From contig QANY01002420.1 in NCBI GenBank assembly GCA_003255025.1, positions 868,001-932,000 on the forward strand: DNA of 64,000 nucleotides, given 5' to 3'. Origin of the DNA: Datisca glomerata (taxonomy: Eukaryota > Streptophyta > Magnoliopsida > Cucurbitales > Datiscaceae). Made by a program: the position numbers and the translations under genes. Within the stretch, counting starts at the first letter, position 1; every line of letters begins with the position of its first letter. The notes beneath the pieces were generated by a model. That model saw only the letters and a list, made by a program, of their open reading frames with translations, did not search any database and was not told the origin of the DNA. Of the stretch, positions 32,872-45,300 are shown piece by piece.

Positions 32872-35800
32872 CTAACTTGACAGAGCTGTAAAAACTCTTT
32901 TCAATTCAATAGCTGGATCCCCAACAACTCCTGACTTCACCCGCCAAGCAATGTGCTCGTCAGGCCTTACTAGAATGGCTCCTTTGTCAGTCATCTGACA
33001 GATATCCCACCATGATGATGAATTTAGCGTTCTCTTAACTTCTTGAACATCAATGTAATTTCCCCAAGGTGTCAATGCTTCCTTACTAACTGATCTAAAA
33101 CCAGTCACACCATCTGGCCACAATATACATACTCTAACTGAAGCTCTGTACTCCTCGGCCACCTTAAATGATGCACGAGCGATATGGTAGGACTCCTCCC
33201 TTGGTGCTATCATAAGAAGGAACTCAACTTTGTCCACAGATACAAGATCTAGTGTAGAAATGATCTCCTTCAAAAACACTCCACGATTTTAGTTTAAGAT
33301 TTGCTCACAAGTCTTATCGAACTTCCAAGTCTCGGTAAGACAACTACAAAAACAGCGAGATCTTTGTATAAAGAGAATAAAAAAAGGATGCATTTCTAGG
33401 TGGGTGTAGTCAGCAAACAATAGTGGAGATTGTTACCTCTTTAGACAAACTTGACAATATCCTCACACTGAAATGAGGTAGCCTTGATCCTGGATCTGCA
33501 GAAGGAACATAGTCCCTGCGACGACCAGTGGGCTCCACAAGTTCATCTGGTAAACTAGCATTATCTGGAAGAAGTGCTCCCTCAAGGTACCTAACAAAAA
33601 TGAACAAGAACTAAGCAGTTCTACCAAATTCCTCAAAATTTCCAGATGATCGGATGATCCACACTTGAACTATAATCAAACTTTGAGAACCCAGAACCCA
33701 AAACGTTGGACGTAGAAGAAATGTGCATTAATGTGATCAAATCTAAGAGTTAAGCCAGACTAGAATAGTCAAAAACAATTTCTATAACCTTAATACCTGA
33801 AGCCAAGATCCTCAGCAGGGAACTGAAGTTGCAGGCTCTTTCCTTCATCAAATATATGCCTTAGCTTAGCAAGCCTTGAAGAACCAATGGGGTTTTTCTC
33901 ATTCAGAAGAGACCCCGAGAGTTGTGCACGACCTATTGTGAAAATTCCATCCAAAATAGCTTTCTGGACTCCAGATGGTAAAATTGAACCAATCCCATGA
34001 TTGATAACCTGGTGCACTGTCAATAACAAAAAGGAGATGTCATATTTCTTGATGGTCTGAGGCTAAAAGTGGACGAAAACATAGTATACCATACCAACTA
34101 CCAAGATAAAAGAAGCTTCCATTCACCTGAATTTGCCACAGTCGGATCTAGACCAAGTGCAGCGGGAACTTCCATGGCTGCTCTAAAGTTTTTAATGCTA
34201 AGTGCTGTATTGAAGAGGGCAATCTGACAGTAGCGTATGGCGAAAAAAGTCAAGGATTAATCTAAGTTCAAATGAAATTAAAATGGGATCTACGGTGGAT
34301 AAAAGGAATACCGGCTTACGTTCCATTTCATAAGATTTCAGTATCGAAGATGATGCAGTACCCTGTAACACAGAAGCTAATTTCCAGGCAAGATTATGAA
34401 CGTCTTGTATGCCAGTATTCATTCCTGTATTTGTATACATCATCATCTGAGATATTAGGAGGACCTTTTACTAACTTCTATCAATCTTGACAAGCAACCT
34501 GATGAAGCAAGTTTATAATTTTTACTTTGAGTAGTCAAATAATTTAGTACTAAACAACATCTTTGTTCAGTAAGTCAAAATATGACATTTATTGAATCTG
34601 ATTCTATTTCCTTTTGTTTATTCCTCATCAACAACAAGGTCATCTATATGGTGCAGCTCACCTGAAAATAATGGTTGCATCATAAACACCACAATTCCAT
34701 TTTCTGCATAGAACAGACATACTTACCAAAACCACCGGCTGGAGGGAATCGATGAGCAGCATCTCCCACAAGGGTTACTTGATTGTGACAACATATAAAC
34801 TTTTCAGCAACTTCAGCATGCATCACCCAGGGCTTTATACCTTTCACTTCTATGTCTCCAAGCTCTCGACCAACCAATTTGAATATTAAGTTTTCACACA
34901 TCTACAAGAAGTTGAGTCCTTCAAAGTTATTATATTTACAATACAAAATGAACACACTTAATCTTTGAACTTCTCCAAGCTTCCAAACGTAGGAAACGCA
35001 TAGATAAAATTCTTTCTTCTCATTATCTTAATTTAAGTCCAGTATTAACAACTAGCATCCACCCTTTACACTTGCATGTCAGGAAAATTTGAAGGACCAA
35101 AGTGTAACTTCCGTTAAAGTGCTCTAATGGACGAAAAATACCTCGGGACTGAAGTCTTCAAGATTCTGCTGAGGCGGATAGAACGGCATCTGCCAGACAA
35201 TGGACGATAATCAGAGTAAAGGATACACATGAAACTTCCAGTAAACGGAGAAAAATATTCATAGCACTTTCATTAATCTGCAATACCTGCAAGACAAATT
35301 CCCCTTGCTTGAGATCATGAGCGACAAGGACCCCAATAGCTTCAGTGTTAAAGATAAAAAATAGCATTCCGGGTCTCTCATTTAGAAGGTACTGTCCAAG
35401 GTCTTTGCTCAAAAAATGGACACTGACAAGCTTTTGTAAGTCCTTCTGACCTTTCATGTTAATTCCTAGTAGCTTCCGAACACTACTACGAGAACCATCT
35501 GCACCAACTAGGAACTTACAGGGGATATTCCTCTCAATAAACTTCCCTTCCTTCGCATAAGAAGCAGTTACTGTAACAACATTGTCGGCGGCATCAACAG
35601 AAACACACTCATGCCCCATCAATATTGTTCTTTCCCTGAGGATCCCATGATCAACGGCCTCCAATGCTTCAGGCCTACAGAAATGGAAGTTGAGATTCTC
35701 TAACTGCTTAATTAGCAACCTCATAAGTTTGTACTGCGAAAAATGTGCAACTGAGACTGGGCTGTTCAAGAGCTCGATATCTGTGGATGAGCCAAAGGAA

Positions 35801-37505
35801 AAGACACCCTTAATGTTAAACATTTGACACATTATAAAGCCACCAAATAGCAAATTTCTATCTTCTATTGTTAAAAGAACTATCAGGCTACATAAACAGC
35901 AGGTATGGGATATATATAGAAACAAAATAACTAGAATAGGTGACATTTTGAGCTGTATTGTAGCGACTAGTCTTACAAGGAAAAGATAAATTAGCTCGCC
36001 ACAAGTTTATTTTTGGAGTTTTGAAGGATTGCACCTTGAGGTTGAATATGGTCTACAGACCCTAGAATTGTGCCACGGAGTGAAGTACAGTATATGAACT
36101 TCCTCCATAAATCCACTGGAGGTTGTGATCTCTGGATCTGCTCTGCCAGTCCATCCAATTTGCGGAACACCTGAGAAGGAAGTCCTTATCAACTCATTTT
36201 GTACAGTTGTTTTCTCTCATCGATGTTTAAATTTTATCTTCAACATAGAAAGTTAACCTCCATGGATCTGTTGTTAATGAAGTGCGCCTGTGGATGGTTA
36301 GAGAGGCTCTTACTTTTCTCCAAGATGGCACATTTGACCCCTAGAAAAGATGATTGAAGCAAATCCCATAATGAGAGTAGCTAAACGAAGGTTATTAGAT
36401 AGATGTAAACTATTAGTTAAAAGCATACATAAAGAAATGCATTATTGAAACGTGAAGGTTTTGCGAAAACCATGTTTTACACCAACTTTTGGAGGTATAG
36501 ACTGACACAGATAACTCCAGCATGAAAGGATCAATATAAAAGGTTGTAGTACTAAAATGGCCATCAACTTTAAGAAATTTCAGCAAATGAGTTTTGGCAA
36601 TCTGAGTTTCAGTCGATTAGAGTATTGCAACGCCAAAGAAGCTACCAAAGCCAACAGATTAGTTTTTTTATATTCAGAATACAAAAATGGTTTAACGTAC
36701 AGAAAAAGTTTTCAAAATTCGAGTCCAATAAGAATGATTATAGAGCTAAAAGTTGCAATACTCTCGTTTTCCCTCGTCCTATCATTCCTGTGGTGCAATT
36801 AACCGTCAAGATCATGAGCTCGAACAATTGGGAGAACTCGTGATCGTCAGAAATAATAGTTGGTGCGATCAAGTCGGATTGTGATAGAAATCAGATTGCT
36901 CGAAAATTGAAATGTGAAAGGTGAGGTAGTCATTGATCTAGGTTTTAATCAGCTCGGCTCTAATATTAAGTAAGGATTTAAGAGGAAATGAAAAAAATCT
37001 GACATTTGCATTAACTGAGAATAATCAGTACATGAGAGTATTTATGCAAACACAAACTCAAGGACTAACAAATTAACTTAAGCTCGGCTCAGTAACGAAT
37101 AACTATCAATACAGCTAAGTACAATACAGAGATACAAGCTGAGATAACAACATACTTCAACAGGTGCCATGGAATTGTTAGAGGTAAAGTGATTATAGCA
37201 AGTAATCAGACTCAGACTGAAAGAATACCTAATTTCGTAAGAAGAATAGAAAGAACAAGACCTACGGGTCCTGCACCGACAATCAAAACCGGAAGCACCG
37301 CCTCTTCGCCATTGTTGACAAGCTGATGGTCTGATAAACCTCTCCTCTGACAGTACCCAATGGCGTACGCATGGGCTCTAGCACTATGTGTGCGGGGGCC
37401 AATAAACGTCTTGCTCAACGCTAACAAACGCATTTCCGAAAAACTGAGAGTGCTCATGAAATGGCCATTAATGGAGCGAAGAAGGTAGTTTTCTCTGCAA
37501 GGCAA
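32872..37505 (-). CDS. FAD-dependent monooxygenase (aromatic-ring hydroxylase family), EMB2421-like
   Basis: Flavoprotein hydroxylase of the UbiH/PheA-TfdB type. Eleven exons join in frame to 730 codons (- strand): 37505-37229, 36340-36258, 36170-36035, 35780-35287, 35189-35142, 34901-34727, 34424-34312, 34223-34127, 34016-33797, 33590-33437, 33267-32872. The first about 60 residues are basic and poor in acidic residues, fitting an organelle transit peptide (mitochondrial guess). VLIVGAGPVG (73-82) is the FAD dinucleotide fold, GADGSRSS (about 258-265) the DG motif, and LVGDAAHRFPPAGG (about 390 on) the GD motif, followed by MNTGIQDVHNLAWKL. The C-terminal part (KVEFLLMIAP, DKGAILVRPDEHIAWR) is the thioredoxin-like tail of this family. 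The substrate is unknown. The exon 11 acceptor was chosen at AAG|GAGATC because other joins break the frame. From memory, the Arabidopsis homologue At1g24340 is embryo-essential. Confidence 0.92.
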
Positions 37506-38685
37506 CGGTGGGTGGCTTCTTTTGAAGAAGAAAAATAGGAAATTTTCAGACGCGATTTAATGATACAAAGAACCCTCACATTTTAAGTAATTTAGACTAG
37601 TCTAAATTCTGGTACATCATAATCTAGGATCGTGATCTAATATTTTTATATTAAAATTAATATTTGTTGTGTCATGATTTAATAATTTTATATTAAAATT
37701 AATATTTATCAGATTATAATCTAATAAAAAATATTTATATTAGATTATGATCTTATAAAGGAAGAAACATGAATTTTAATATTCTCAAAACAATCCAAAG
37801 AGTCTTCGTATCTTTAAACTCTATTTTAATAGCCCTTCCATGAGAATTTCTCAAGAAAAATGAGCTTCAAACTCAAAAGGGTCCGTAACAAAAAAAAATT
37901 TAGACAAATAATATAGTTTAGTACCTAACAAGATTTCGTTTAAGTTTTTGAAAACATTAAATTTTTATCAATTCTGTTTTAATTTCAATTTTATTTGTAA
38001 TTTAAATACCATAAACACTATTCATCTGTAATTTCAATTTTTTGTAATTTAGATATTATATATTTTCAGTTTTTTGTCAATTAAAAATAATACTCCCTCT
38101 CTATCAATTATTCTTTCAATATCTCTCCTAAAATTAATGCAAAACTAAAGAAGTACAAAATAATATGGATGTTAATCAATTAATTAACTATAAGGATAAA
38201 TATGTTTATTAACGAAATGATGTAATTAAAAAAATTAAATTTGACAAAAATTTAAAGAATTGAAAAATTTGACAAAAATCTAATATTTGATGCAATTTTT
38301 GCAAGGGCCCTGCTAGATATTCGGGCTATAATTAGTCAAAAATTTGCAAAGAATAATCAAGCTTTAAGATCAATTAATTCAAGAAATGTTAGTTCTTCAA
38401 AAACTTAGGCAAAAATAATCGGTTTTCGTGGAACGTCATCATTTAAATTAGGAAAAATTACACGAATAACTCTTAAGATTTGTCTAAAAAACACGGATAC
38501 TCTCTCTAATTTTAGAAAAAACACAAACCTCCCTTATTTGTAGATAAAAAAACCATAAAAAAACCCAAACACGTACACTTAAAATATCAAGAATGTCCTT
38601 AATCAATCATTTTACTAATGAATTTAGGGTTATTTCAAAGTCAAATTTTTAGATTATATCAGATCCGCCATTTTGATATAACCCA
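37506..38685. other. Promoter side of the monooxygenase gene and AT-rich intergenic DNA
   Basis: Very AT-rich. The word TTTTATATTAAAATTAATAT occurs twice (near 37640 and 37687) as an imperfect short repeat. No coding similarity. Confidence 0.45.
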
Positions 38686-38958
38686 ATGAAAGGAGAACAG
38701 CCTCGCGAAGAAGAATATGAGCCGCGAAGCACTGAGAAGGAGAAGAGGAGCCGCGAGGAATTCGTGCATGCTATTGTTGATCATCTCTACTTTATAATTC
38801 GTCATCATCATATCAAACAACCCATAATTCAGAAAATTTTAGAGATTGAAAATAACACTAAAATCAGGGGAAAACTCAAGACAATAGAAGAAATATTCGT
38901 TGGAATATTAACAGTTTCATCAAGTCCATCTCTCTGCGTTTTCTCGGGGACGACATGA
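38686..38958 (+). CDS. Unrecognised 90-codon open frame, doubtful
   Basis: Starts MKGEQPREEEYEPRSTEKEK (very charged) and continues with VHAIVDHLYFIIRHHHIKQP. I see no known motif, splice partner or conserved neighbour, and the frame may be chance. It is listed because it is the only plausible non-transposon frame between 37.6 and 39.8 kb. Confidence 0.15.
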   Translation: MKGEQPREEEYEPRSTEKEKRSREEFVHAIVDHLYFIIRHHHIKQPIIQKILEIENNTKIRGKLKTIEEIFVGILTVSSSPSLCVFSGTT

Positions 38959-39836
38959 TCTATCATTTTTCTCTCTTGGCTTCAGTGTTCAGAAATACAC
39001 ATACCCAGAGATTGGAAGTTTCTATGTGAAAATGGGGAGCCCAAAAAGAAAAGATCAGACATGAATGAGGTAAGGATTGAGAGATTTATCAATTAGATGA
39101 CTAAAAATAATAAAATAAAACCAAAATACATACATGCCTTCCACTCGCAAGATACCTTCTCCTACATCACCTTTTTTAGGCAATTTTGCAAAACAAAATT
39201 GGACCAAACCATCATAAAAGAACAAAAATTTTACTGAAACACGAAGAATACCAGCAGCCTCTTCCCTTGTTTTCGACTTGATAAGGGTGACAACCGGACC
39301 GGTCCAGGTTAACTAATCGCCCCAACCCATATCCTCTCTCTTTAATGTGATTTAATTCTAAAAAATATAAATGAGGAGAGTTGAACTTTGGTGGGAAATA
39401 CACGAAGTGTATGGATTACCTACTAAACTATATAGAAGTCATATTACTTTTTTATAATTATTTTATTTTATTACTTTAAACTCTCAATAGAAAAACTTGT
39501 AATAATAAGTAAAATAATTATTTTATTTATTAAATTCATAAATTAGTGATATTCATATTCACGTAAATATAAAAAAATAATAAATGATTTATAATTCATG
39601 TTCGTTAACAGAACAAAAAATATTAGGAATATTAAACCAATATTTAAAGTTTTGATGAATTCCATTTTTCACAGAATAAAATATTTATTTAAATAAAAAA
39701 TATTATTTTTATTTAATTAAATACGTTTATCTCAAAAGTATATTATTTGACGTTTCGATAAAATGTGTTAAAAGACAATAAAAATATATTTTAAACAATT
39801 AATTTAAAAAAAGTTGTAGGGATATCTTCTTTTTCG
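38959..39836. other. Intergenic, AT-rich, nothing recognised
   Basis: No gene or clear repeat. It ends where the copia fragment begins abruptly. Confidence 0.45.
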
Positions 39837-40500
39837 ACATGGAGTCAGCCTCTCTAAAGAGCAGCCTCCCAAGACTCCTCAAGAAGAGGAAGACATGAGA
39901 AAGATTTCCTATACCTCAGCGTTAGGAAGTCTCATGTATGCAATACTTTACACTAGGCCCAATATTTACTACGTCGTAAGCGTGGTGAGTCATTTCCAAT
40001 CTAATCCTGAACTCAAGCATTAAAATGTTGTCAAGCATATCCTTAAGTATTTAGGAGAACGAGGAACTACATGCTTGTATATTCAAGTACTGACTTGAAT
40101 ATGACAGTTATACCAACTCTAATTTCCAGTCGGGCAATGATTCCACGAGGTCCACTTCATGATCGGTATTCATCTTAAATGGTGGAGCAGTGGTATGAAG
40201 AAGTATCAAGCAATCTTGCATTGCTGATTCTACCATGGAAGCTAAGTATATGACGGCTTGTGAAACTGCAAAGGAGGTTGTCTGGCCTAGAAAATTCCTA
40301 AAGACTCTAAAAGTTATTCCAGATATTGGAAAACCCATGACACTTTATTGTGATAATAGTGGGGCTATAGCAAACTCGAAGGAACTGAGGATCCATAAAA
40401 GAGCTAAACACATAGAGCGAAAGTACCACCTTATCAGAGAGATTGTTCAGCGCGGAGATGTTGAAGTAACATATCGACGCTCAATAACTTAGCAGATCCA
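39837..40500 (+). pseudogene. Ty1/copia polyprotein 3' end (RNase H), broken
   Basis: Reading-frame pieces give MRKISYTSALGSLMYAILYT, NIYYVVSVVSHFQSNPELKH and, at 40235-40492, MEAKYMTACETAKEVVWPRK, TLYCDNSGAIANSKELRIHK and AKHIERKYHLIREIVQRGDV. This is the copia RNase H with its conserved EAKYM and DNSGA positions. Stops and frameshifts separate the pieces. Everything upstream (gag, protease, integrase, most of reverse transcriptase) is missing, and the left edge near 39837 is abrupt. After the frame, the text NLADPFMKTLSSKVFDGHLK leads to the polypurine tract and LTR. Confidence 0.9.
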
Positions 40501-40558
40501 TTCATGAAGACTTTAAGCAGTAAAGTCTTTGATGGTCATCTGAAGGACATGGGGATAT

Positions 40559-40567
40559 GTGGGAGAT
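40559..40567 (+). promoter_or_regulatory. Polypurine tract of the copia element
   Basis: GTGGGAGAT immediately precedes the TGTTAGAATT start of the LTR, as in many plant copia elements. It would prime plus-strand DNA synthesis. Confidence 0.75.
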
Positions 40568-42418
40568 TGTTAGAATTATGTCCTTAAAGTAGTGTAATAA
40601 CTTTTTATGAGTAAACAATTATTTATTGACATTTATGTATTACTGAATTTTATGAATAAATGGAAGTTTTCTTTAATTAAATTGTGTGTATAACTTACTT
40701 AAGTCTTGAAACTATTGCCAATGAAAGAAGAGTAAAGACCAAGTGATCTCTAGATAAACTCTTCTAAGATAGTTCAGAATATTATTTGTAGTCTTAGGAT
40801 CGAATGGACAATAAAATCTAATTATGACTGTCAGATTAAACCAAATGATGCTGGTCTTGGGGCATGGGAGTTGAGACTTTAACGGTTGACCTAGGTATGT
40901 TATGAAATATGTTGGATAAATCAATAACCAATTAGTTTAGAGCAAAACTGTTTATCTAGCTCTAAATTTAATTGTTATATCGATAGTATTTTTGTAATTA
41001 CCTTAATCTTGAGGTGAATATAAAACTTAACTTAGTTACTTCCGATATTTGATATGCCAAAGGAGTGAGTTCGAATTTTCGGATAACATATTAGTTGTTG
41101 CGATCACGATTCAACTATGTTGGAATTACATGATTCACAGATATGGAATCCGTGGTAAGATTGTAAAAGCTACAATATCACCTTATACTTTATTGATGAG
41201 TGTGTGAATAAAAAACGGGGTCTAGTACTCGATGACATGAGTCATTGAATAAGACATCGTGATATGTATGAGACACTTCACTAATATGTCTTTCTTATTC
41301 ACAGTCAATAAATGAGTTAAGAAAATAATAACTAAAGGGGTAAAATGATAAATTTACATCTCGCTTTTGTTACTGAGGTAATATTATTGAATATTCTATG
41401 GGGACCGTGAAATATAAATGTTTATTTGCTCCAAATGAAAATGTAGCGCGCATGAATCGAGAGTTCATTCGATATGAGACCTATAGTGGAGTCGTCCGAT
41501 GTCGGGATTAAATAGGTCGAGAATTTATAGAGATAATTAGTCAGGTATTTGAATCTCATAGCTTTGTTTATGTTGGTCCATTCGGTCTCAGGAGTAACTC
41601 ATAAGGACATAAATAAGAAATAACAACAGTTGGACCAAAACGTGCTTTGGACCAAGATACACTTTCCAAACCCATATGAGATGAGTGTCATCACTAAATT
41701 AGTGAAGAGAAAAATTAATGATCAAATTAATTATTGTTTATTTTCTAATTATTAGATAATTAGTAAAGAAAAGAAATTAATTAATTAAGTGATAAGGATC
41801 AATTTTATTCATCAATTTGGACTGATAAATTTTGACATAATTTTGGCTCTATGGGAGATATCAAAATCGCACATCACAATGCAGGGAGAATGTAAATTTT
41901 GGTTTTATCATATAGGAGTATATGAGTAAATTATATAATTGATATATAAAGAATTGCATTAGGGTGCATCACTAACCCTAGCCACAATATGATAAATCAG
42001 AGCAGAAAAATATTTCTCTCACTCTCCCTCACTAGTTACCGGCGAAAACTCTAAGGGGAAGAGAGTTTTTTTCTCTTTCACAGTTGTTTTGAGAGTCTAT
42101 ATTCAATTCCTACCAATATCCTTGAGATATATACTTTTGATTCTAACGGGTGATTGTTGGTGCGAAAATCAACTACTAGCTCTGCAAAGAACGAAGAACG
42201 CGAGATAGAAATAGGATCCCGCCAAATCAGAAATTCTCTATTAATTTGAAATGTATATTGTTTCACTCTTTTTGATACGTTTATATGATTATGCATGTTC
42301 ATTGATTGGTTTTTTGTTTAATTGGATTAAACGTTTGTATGAATTTTTTTTGAAATTCTGCCCATGAACTTGTCACGATTCATTAATTTTTCTTCAAAAT
42401 CTAAAACCTGATCCAACA
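40568..42418 (+). mobile_element. 3' LTR of the copia element, about 1.85 kb
   Basis: Begins TGTTAGAATT right after the polypurine tract and ends ATCCAACA at 42418, giving matching TGTT...AACA termini. Plant-type leader sequence with CT-rich stretches lies near 42010-42090. No second copy of this LTR is in the window, so the 5' half of the element was lost. The right border coincides with the start of a minisatellite. Confidence 0.75.
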
Positions 42419-43045
42419 AGAACCTCATCTCGATTCATGGAGACCTCATCCTCGGGTTCATGGGGGCCTCATCCTTGATTCGTGGAGATTTCACCCTCGA
42501 TTTCATGGGGATCTAATTCTCAAGTTCATGGAGACCTCATTGTCGTCTTCATTGAAACCTCAGCCTCAGGTTCGTAGGGCCCTCATCGCCGGGTTCACGG
42601 GACCTCATCATCAGGTTCGTGAATACCTCATTGTTAGGTTCAAGGGGACCTCATCCTCAGGTTCATGGGGACCTCATCATCGGGTTCATGGCGACCTCAT
42701 CTTCGTGTCCATGGGGACCTCATCCTCGGGTTGATGGGACGTCATCCACAGGTTCATTGGTACCTCATCCTCAGGTTCGTGGGAACCTCATCGTTGGGTT
42801 CATGGAGACCTCGTCATCAGGTTTGTGGGGACCTGATCCTCATATCCGTAGGGACCTCGTCCTCATATTTGTGCTCTTCCTCAGATTCATGGAGACCTCA
42901 CCCTGGGGTCATGGGCACCTCGTCCTTGGGCTTGTGGGACCTCATTCTCAAATTTGTGGGGACCTCGTTCTTAAGTTCATGGTGACTTCATCTTCGGGTT
43001 TGTGGGGACCTCATCCTTGAGTTTATGGGTACCTTATCCTTGGTG
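42419..43045. repeat. Minisatellite, about 24-bp unit (GGTTCATGGGGACCTCATCC)
   Basis: About 25 imperfect copies, mostly 21-24 bp apart, each with TTCATGG and ACCTCATC. Because 24 is a multiple of three, open frames run through it in several registers with octapeptide repeats such as GTSSSGSW. These are not taken as genes. Confidence 0.9.
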
Positions 43046-43489
43046 ATTTCCTCTCGGCCTAAGTGGGTTTTTTTCTTTAGACAAGGCACCCTTGGTGCTC
43101 TTAGGGCTCATCATCGATGGCATCACCCTAGACGAGTCGGTGCTCATCACCTCATGCTCTCCGGGTTCATCTCATATGATGTCACTTCGTGTGATTCCTG
43201 ATGAGGCCAGTCGAGTCATATTAAATAAGGTTACCATGAATGACCACGTGTGATTCCTCACTAATTTTAGGTATAACTGTATTTGCTACGGCTAGTGTGG
43301 GGCATAGTTGTAACTCTAGTTTGAAGTTGAATACATAGTCATTTTTACGCCAACCTGCACTGATCATCTCATATTAGAAGAAGACCATGGACTTTTTGAC
43401 ACTGTTTAGATGCAAGCTCATATAAGGTGAGGACCATAATCCTTTCTGCACTAACTGTGTGTGAATGTTCTAGGGCTAGGTTGATGTCG

Positions 43490-44215
43490 ATGAGGTGTAA
43501 CTTCAAGCAACTTCTTTACCATTTGTTTGGCTTTGGGTTCACCAAGTTCTACACTCTGAGGTCACTTTAGTTGGGTAACAAATAGTCTTTTTCTTGTTAA
43601 TTTGTCATAGGGTTCGGCTTTTCCCTCAACTTTAGGTTCACTTTGGTAAGGCACCAAATAGCCCGAGGTGACTTTGACTTTAAGATAATTGTGTGATTCA
43701 TCTCTTTTTTTTTTTCACTTCGAGTTCGTTTTAACTAATCGTTAGAGAGTGCGAAGTAATAATATTTTTCCTAGGGTGACTTAGTTCTATACTTCAAGTT
43801 TAGTTTGGCTAGGTGTTGAAGAGTGCGAAGTAAGTGGGACTACTAGGTTACAGTCAAGGCAAGCCGTTAGGGTGCGATGTTCATTAATTACCATGGGGTT
43901 AGGACAAATTCCATACTTTGAGTTCACTTTGAGTGGGTTTTGAAGATCTCGAAGTAAGTAGGGTAACTGGGGTGCGGTTGAGGCGAGCCACTAGGATGCA
44001 ACTTTCATTAATTGTCACGATGTACGCCAAGTTTCATATTTCAAGTTCACTTCAACTAGGTGCCAAAGATCTCGAAGTAAGTAGGGCTGCTGGGGTGCGA
44101 CTTTTGTTAACTACAATAGGGTACGTCTAACTTCTGTACTTTGGGTCTACTTCAGCTGGCTGCTGAAGTGCCTGAAGTAAATAGAGTTACTAGAGTGCAA
44201 CCGAGGACTGATAAT
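43490..44215. repeat. Tandem array, about 122-bp unit (shorter units at its start)
   Basis: Units begin with ACTTCAAGTTTAGTTTGGCT-like text and contain GAAGTAAGTAGGG and GGGGTGCGA blocks. Starts near 43793, 43915, 44037 and 44140; earlier shortened relatives near 43550, 43635 and 43715. Confidence 0.75.
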
Positions 44216-44499
44216 TTTCAATCGTAAAGTTCATTATGACCTCTCAGACAATTTTACATTAATAGTCACTTTTGGGTCTCATAACTTTGGTATGCGTGTT
44301 GCCACGTGCTATTGCTTGAGGAAACAAGAAGATGGTTTCCTCTGATATCTTTAAAGGATGATCTCAGGGTCGTCTTTGATGAATAGACCATCATGGTTGA
44401 ACTAATATGTCATTACGGGTGTGCAATTAAGCTTGAGCTCGTAGGTAAGGCTCGTTATTGTTGAAATGTAGGCTTCTGATGAGATTCTCCATTAGCTCT

Positions 44500-44895
44500 C
44501 ATCTCATATGAATTTTTTAAGGAAGGATCTAAGGCAACTTTAGATGGCTTCAATAAGGATGAGCTTGGATCACCTAGATGTCTTCAATGGAGAAGCTCAA
44601 GGTGATCTTGGATGAATTAGGCAAGGGAGAGCTTGAGGTTTCCTCTCATGATTTCTAGCAATCATGTAAGCTCAGGGGTCACATTTGATGACTTCAACGA
44701 AGTGAGCTTGAGGCCATCTCAAATGATTTGGGTGAGGGTGAGCTTGGGATCACCACTGATGACTTTAGTAAGGATGAGCCTCGAGTCACCTCTGATGGCA
44801 TGATAGGGGTGAGATCGGGTCATCTCTGTAGACTTTGGCGAGGATTGGCCTTGGGTCACCTCAAATGACTTAGGTGAAGATGAGCCCATGGTCAC
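44500..44895. repeat. Tandem array, about 40-45-bp unit (GATGAGCTTGGGATCACC)
   Basis: GATGACTTTAGTAAGGATGA followed by GCCTCGAGTCACCTC-like text recurs about nine times with changes. It is the third unrelated array in a row, consistent with the minisatellite-rich 3' region of a Tat-lineage element in + orientation. Confidence 0.7.
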
Positions 44896-45300
44896 TATGA
44901 TATAATGCCAAATAGTTTTACCTAGACAAAGACTTTGTGTCTGGGCAGATAAGGTCCTACTCATATAAGGATTATGTGATCATTAGATAAACATCGATCT
45001 ACATGGATAAATGTCTATGAACATTTATCCTATCACCAAAGAGCATACTCCCACCAAATAATGGTATTATGACAATTCAAATTCAAATACTCTTATCAGG
45101 GAATAAAGTTCTAATTAGACTAAAAAGCTATCAAAACCTCATGATAAATAAATGGTCCCAAATTTTACAAAGGGTAATTCATTCTCTAGCTCCACACTCT
45201 AGAGCCTTATTTTCCTTTACTAACTTGATTGCTAGACTTCAATTGGTTAGACACTATATCAGTGTCAAATTAATGCTCTTACATTCTCGTTAATATTCTT
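44896..45300 (+). mobile_element. Possible relic LTR of a Tat/Athila-type gypsy element
   Basis: TTACAAAGGGTAATTCATTC then ACACTCTAGAGCCTTATTTT and TACTAACTTGATTGC resemble the R/U5 part of Tat-type LTRs, which typically contain a CCTTATTTTCCTTACTGACTTGA-like block. Borders are not defined. The arrays at 42.4-44.9 kb would be its upstream 3' untranslated region. Confidence 0.4.

Noticed and set aside
33268..33279. Start of monooxygenase exon 11 at the GTG before FLKE
   Set aside because: No AG acceptor gives that frame; the AAG|GAGATC acceptor keeps the frame and matches the family.
34198..35946. Separate short proteins at each - strand open frame in this interval
   Set aside because: They are exons of one FAD monooxygenase gene extended into introns; the join is continuous in phase.
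38686..38958. Confident call of a small charged protein
   Set aside because: Kept only as a very low-confidence feature because nothing beyond an open frame supports it.
42528..43020. Overlapping + strand open frames with GTSSSGSW-like repeats
   Set aside because: Openness follows from the 24-bp period; no start context, no flanking exon and no homologue.
42419..43045. Regularly spaced short direct repeats resembling a CRISPR array
   Set aside because: Units adjoin without unique spacers and vary in sequence; the surroundings are a plant nuclear genome. It is a minisatellite.
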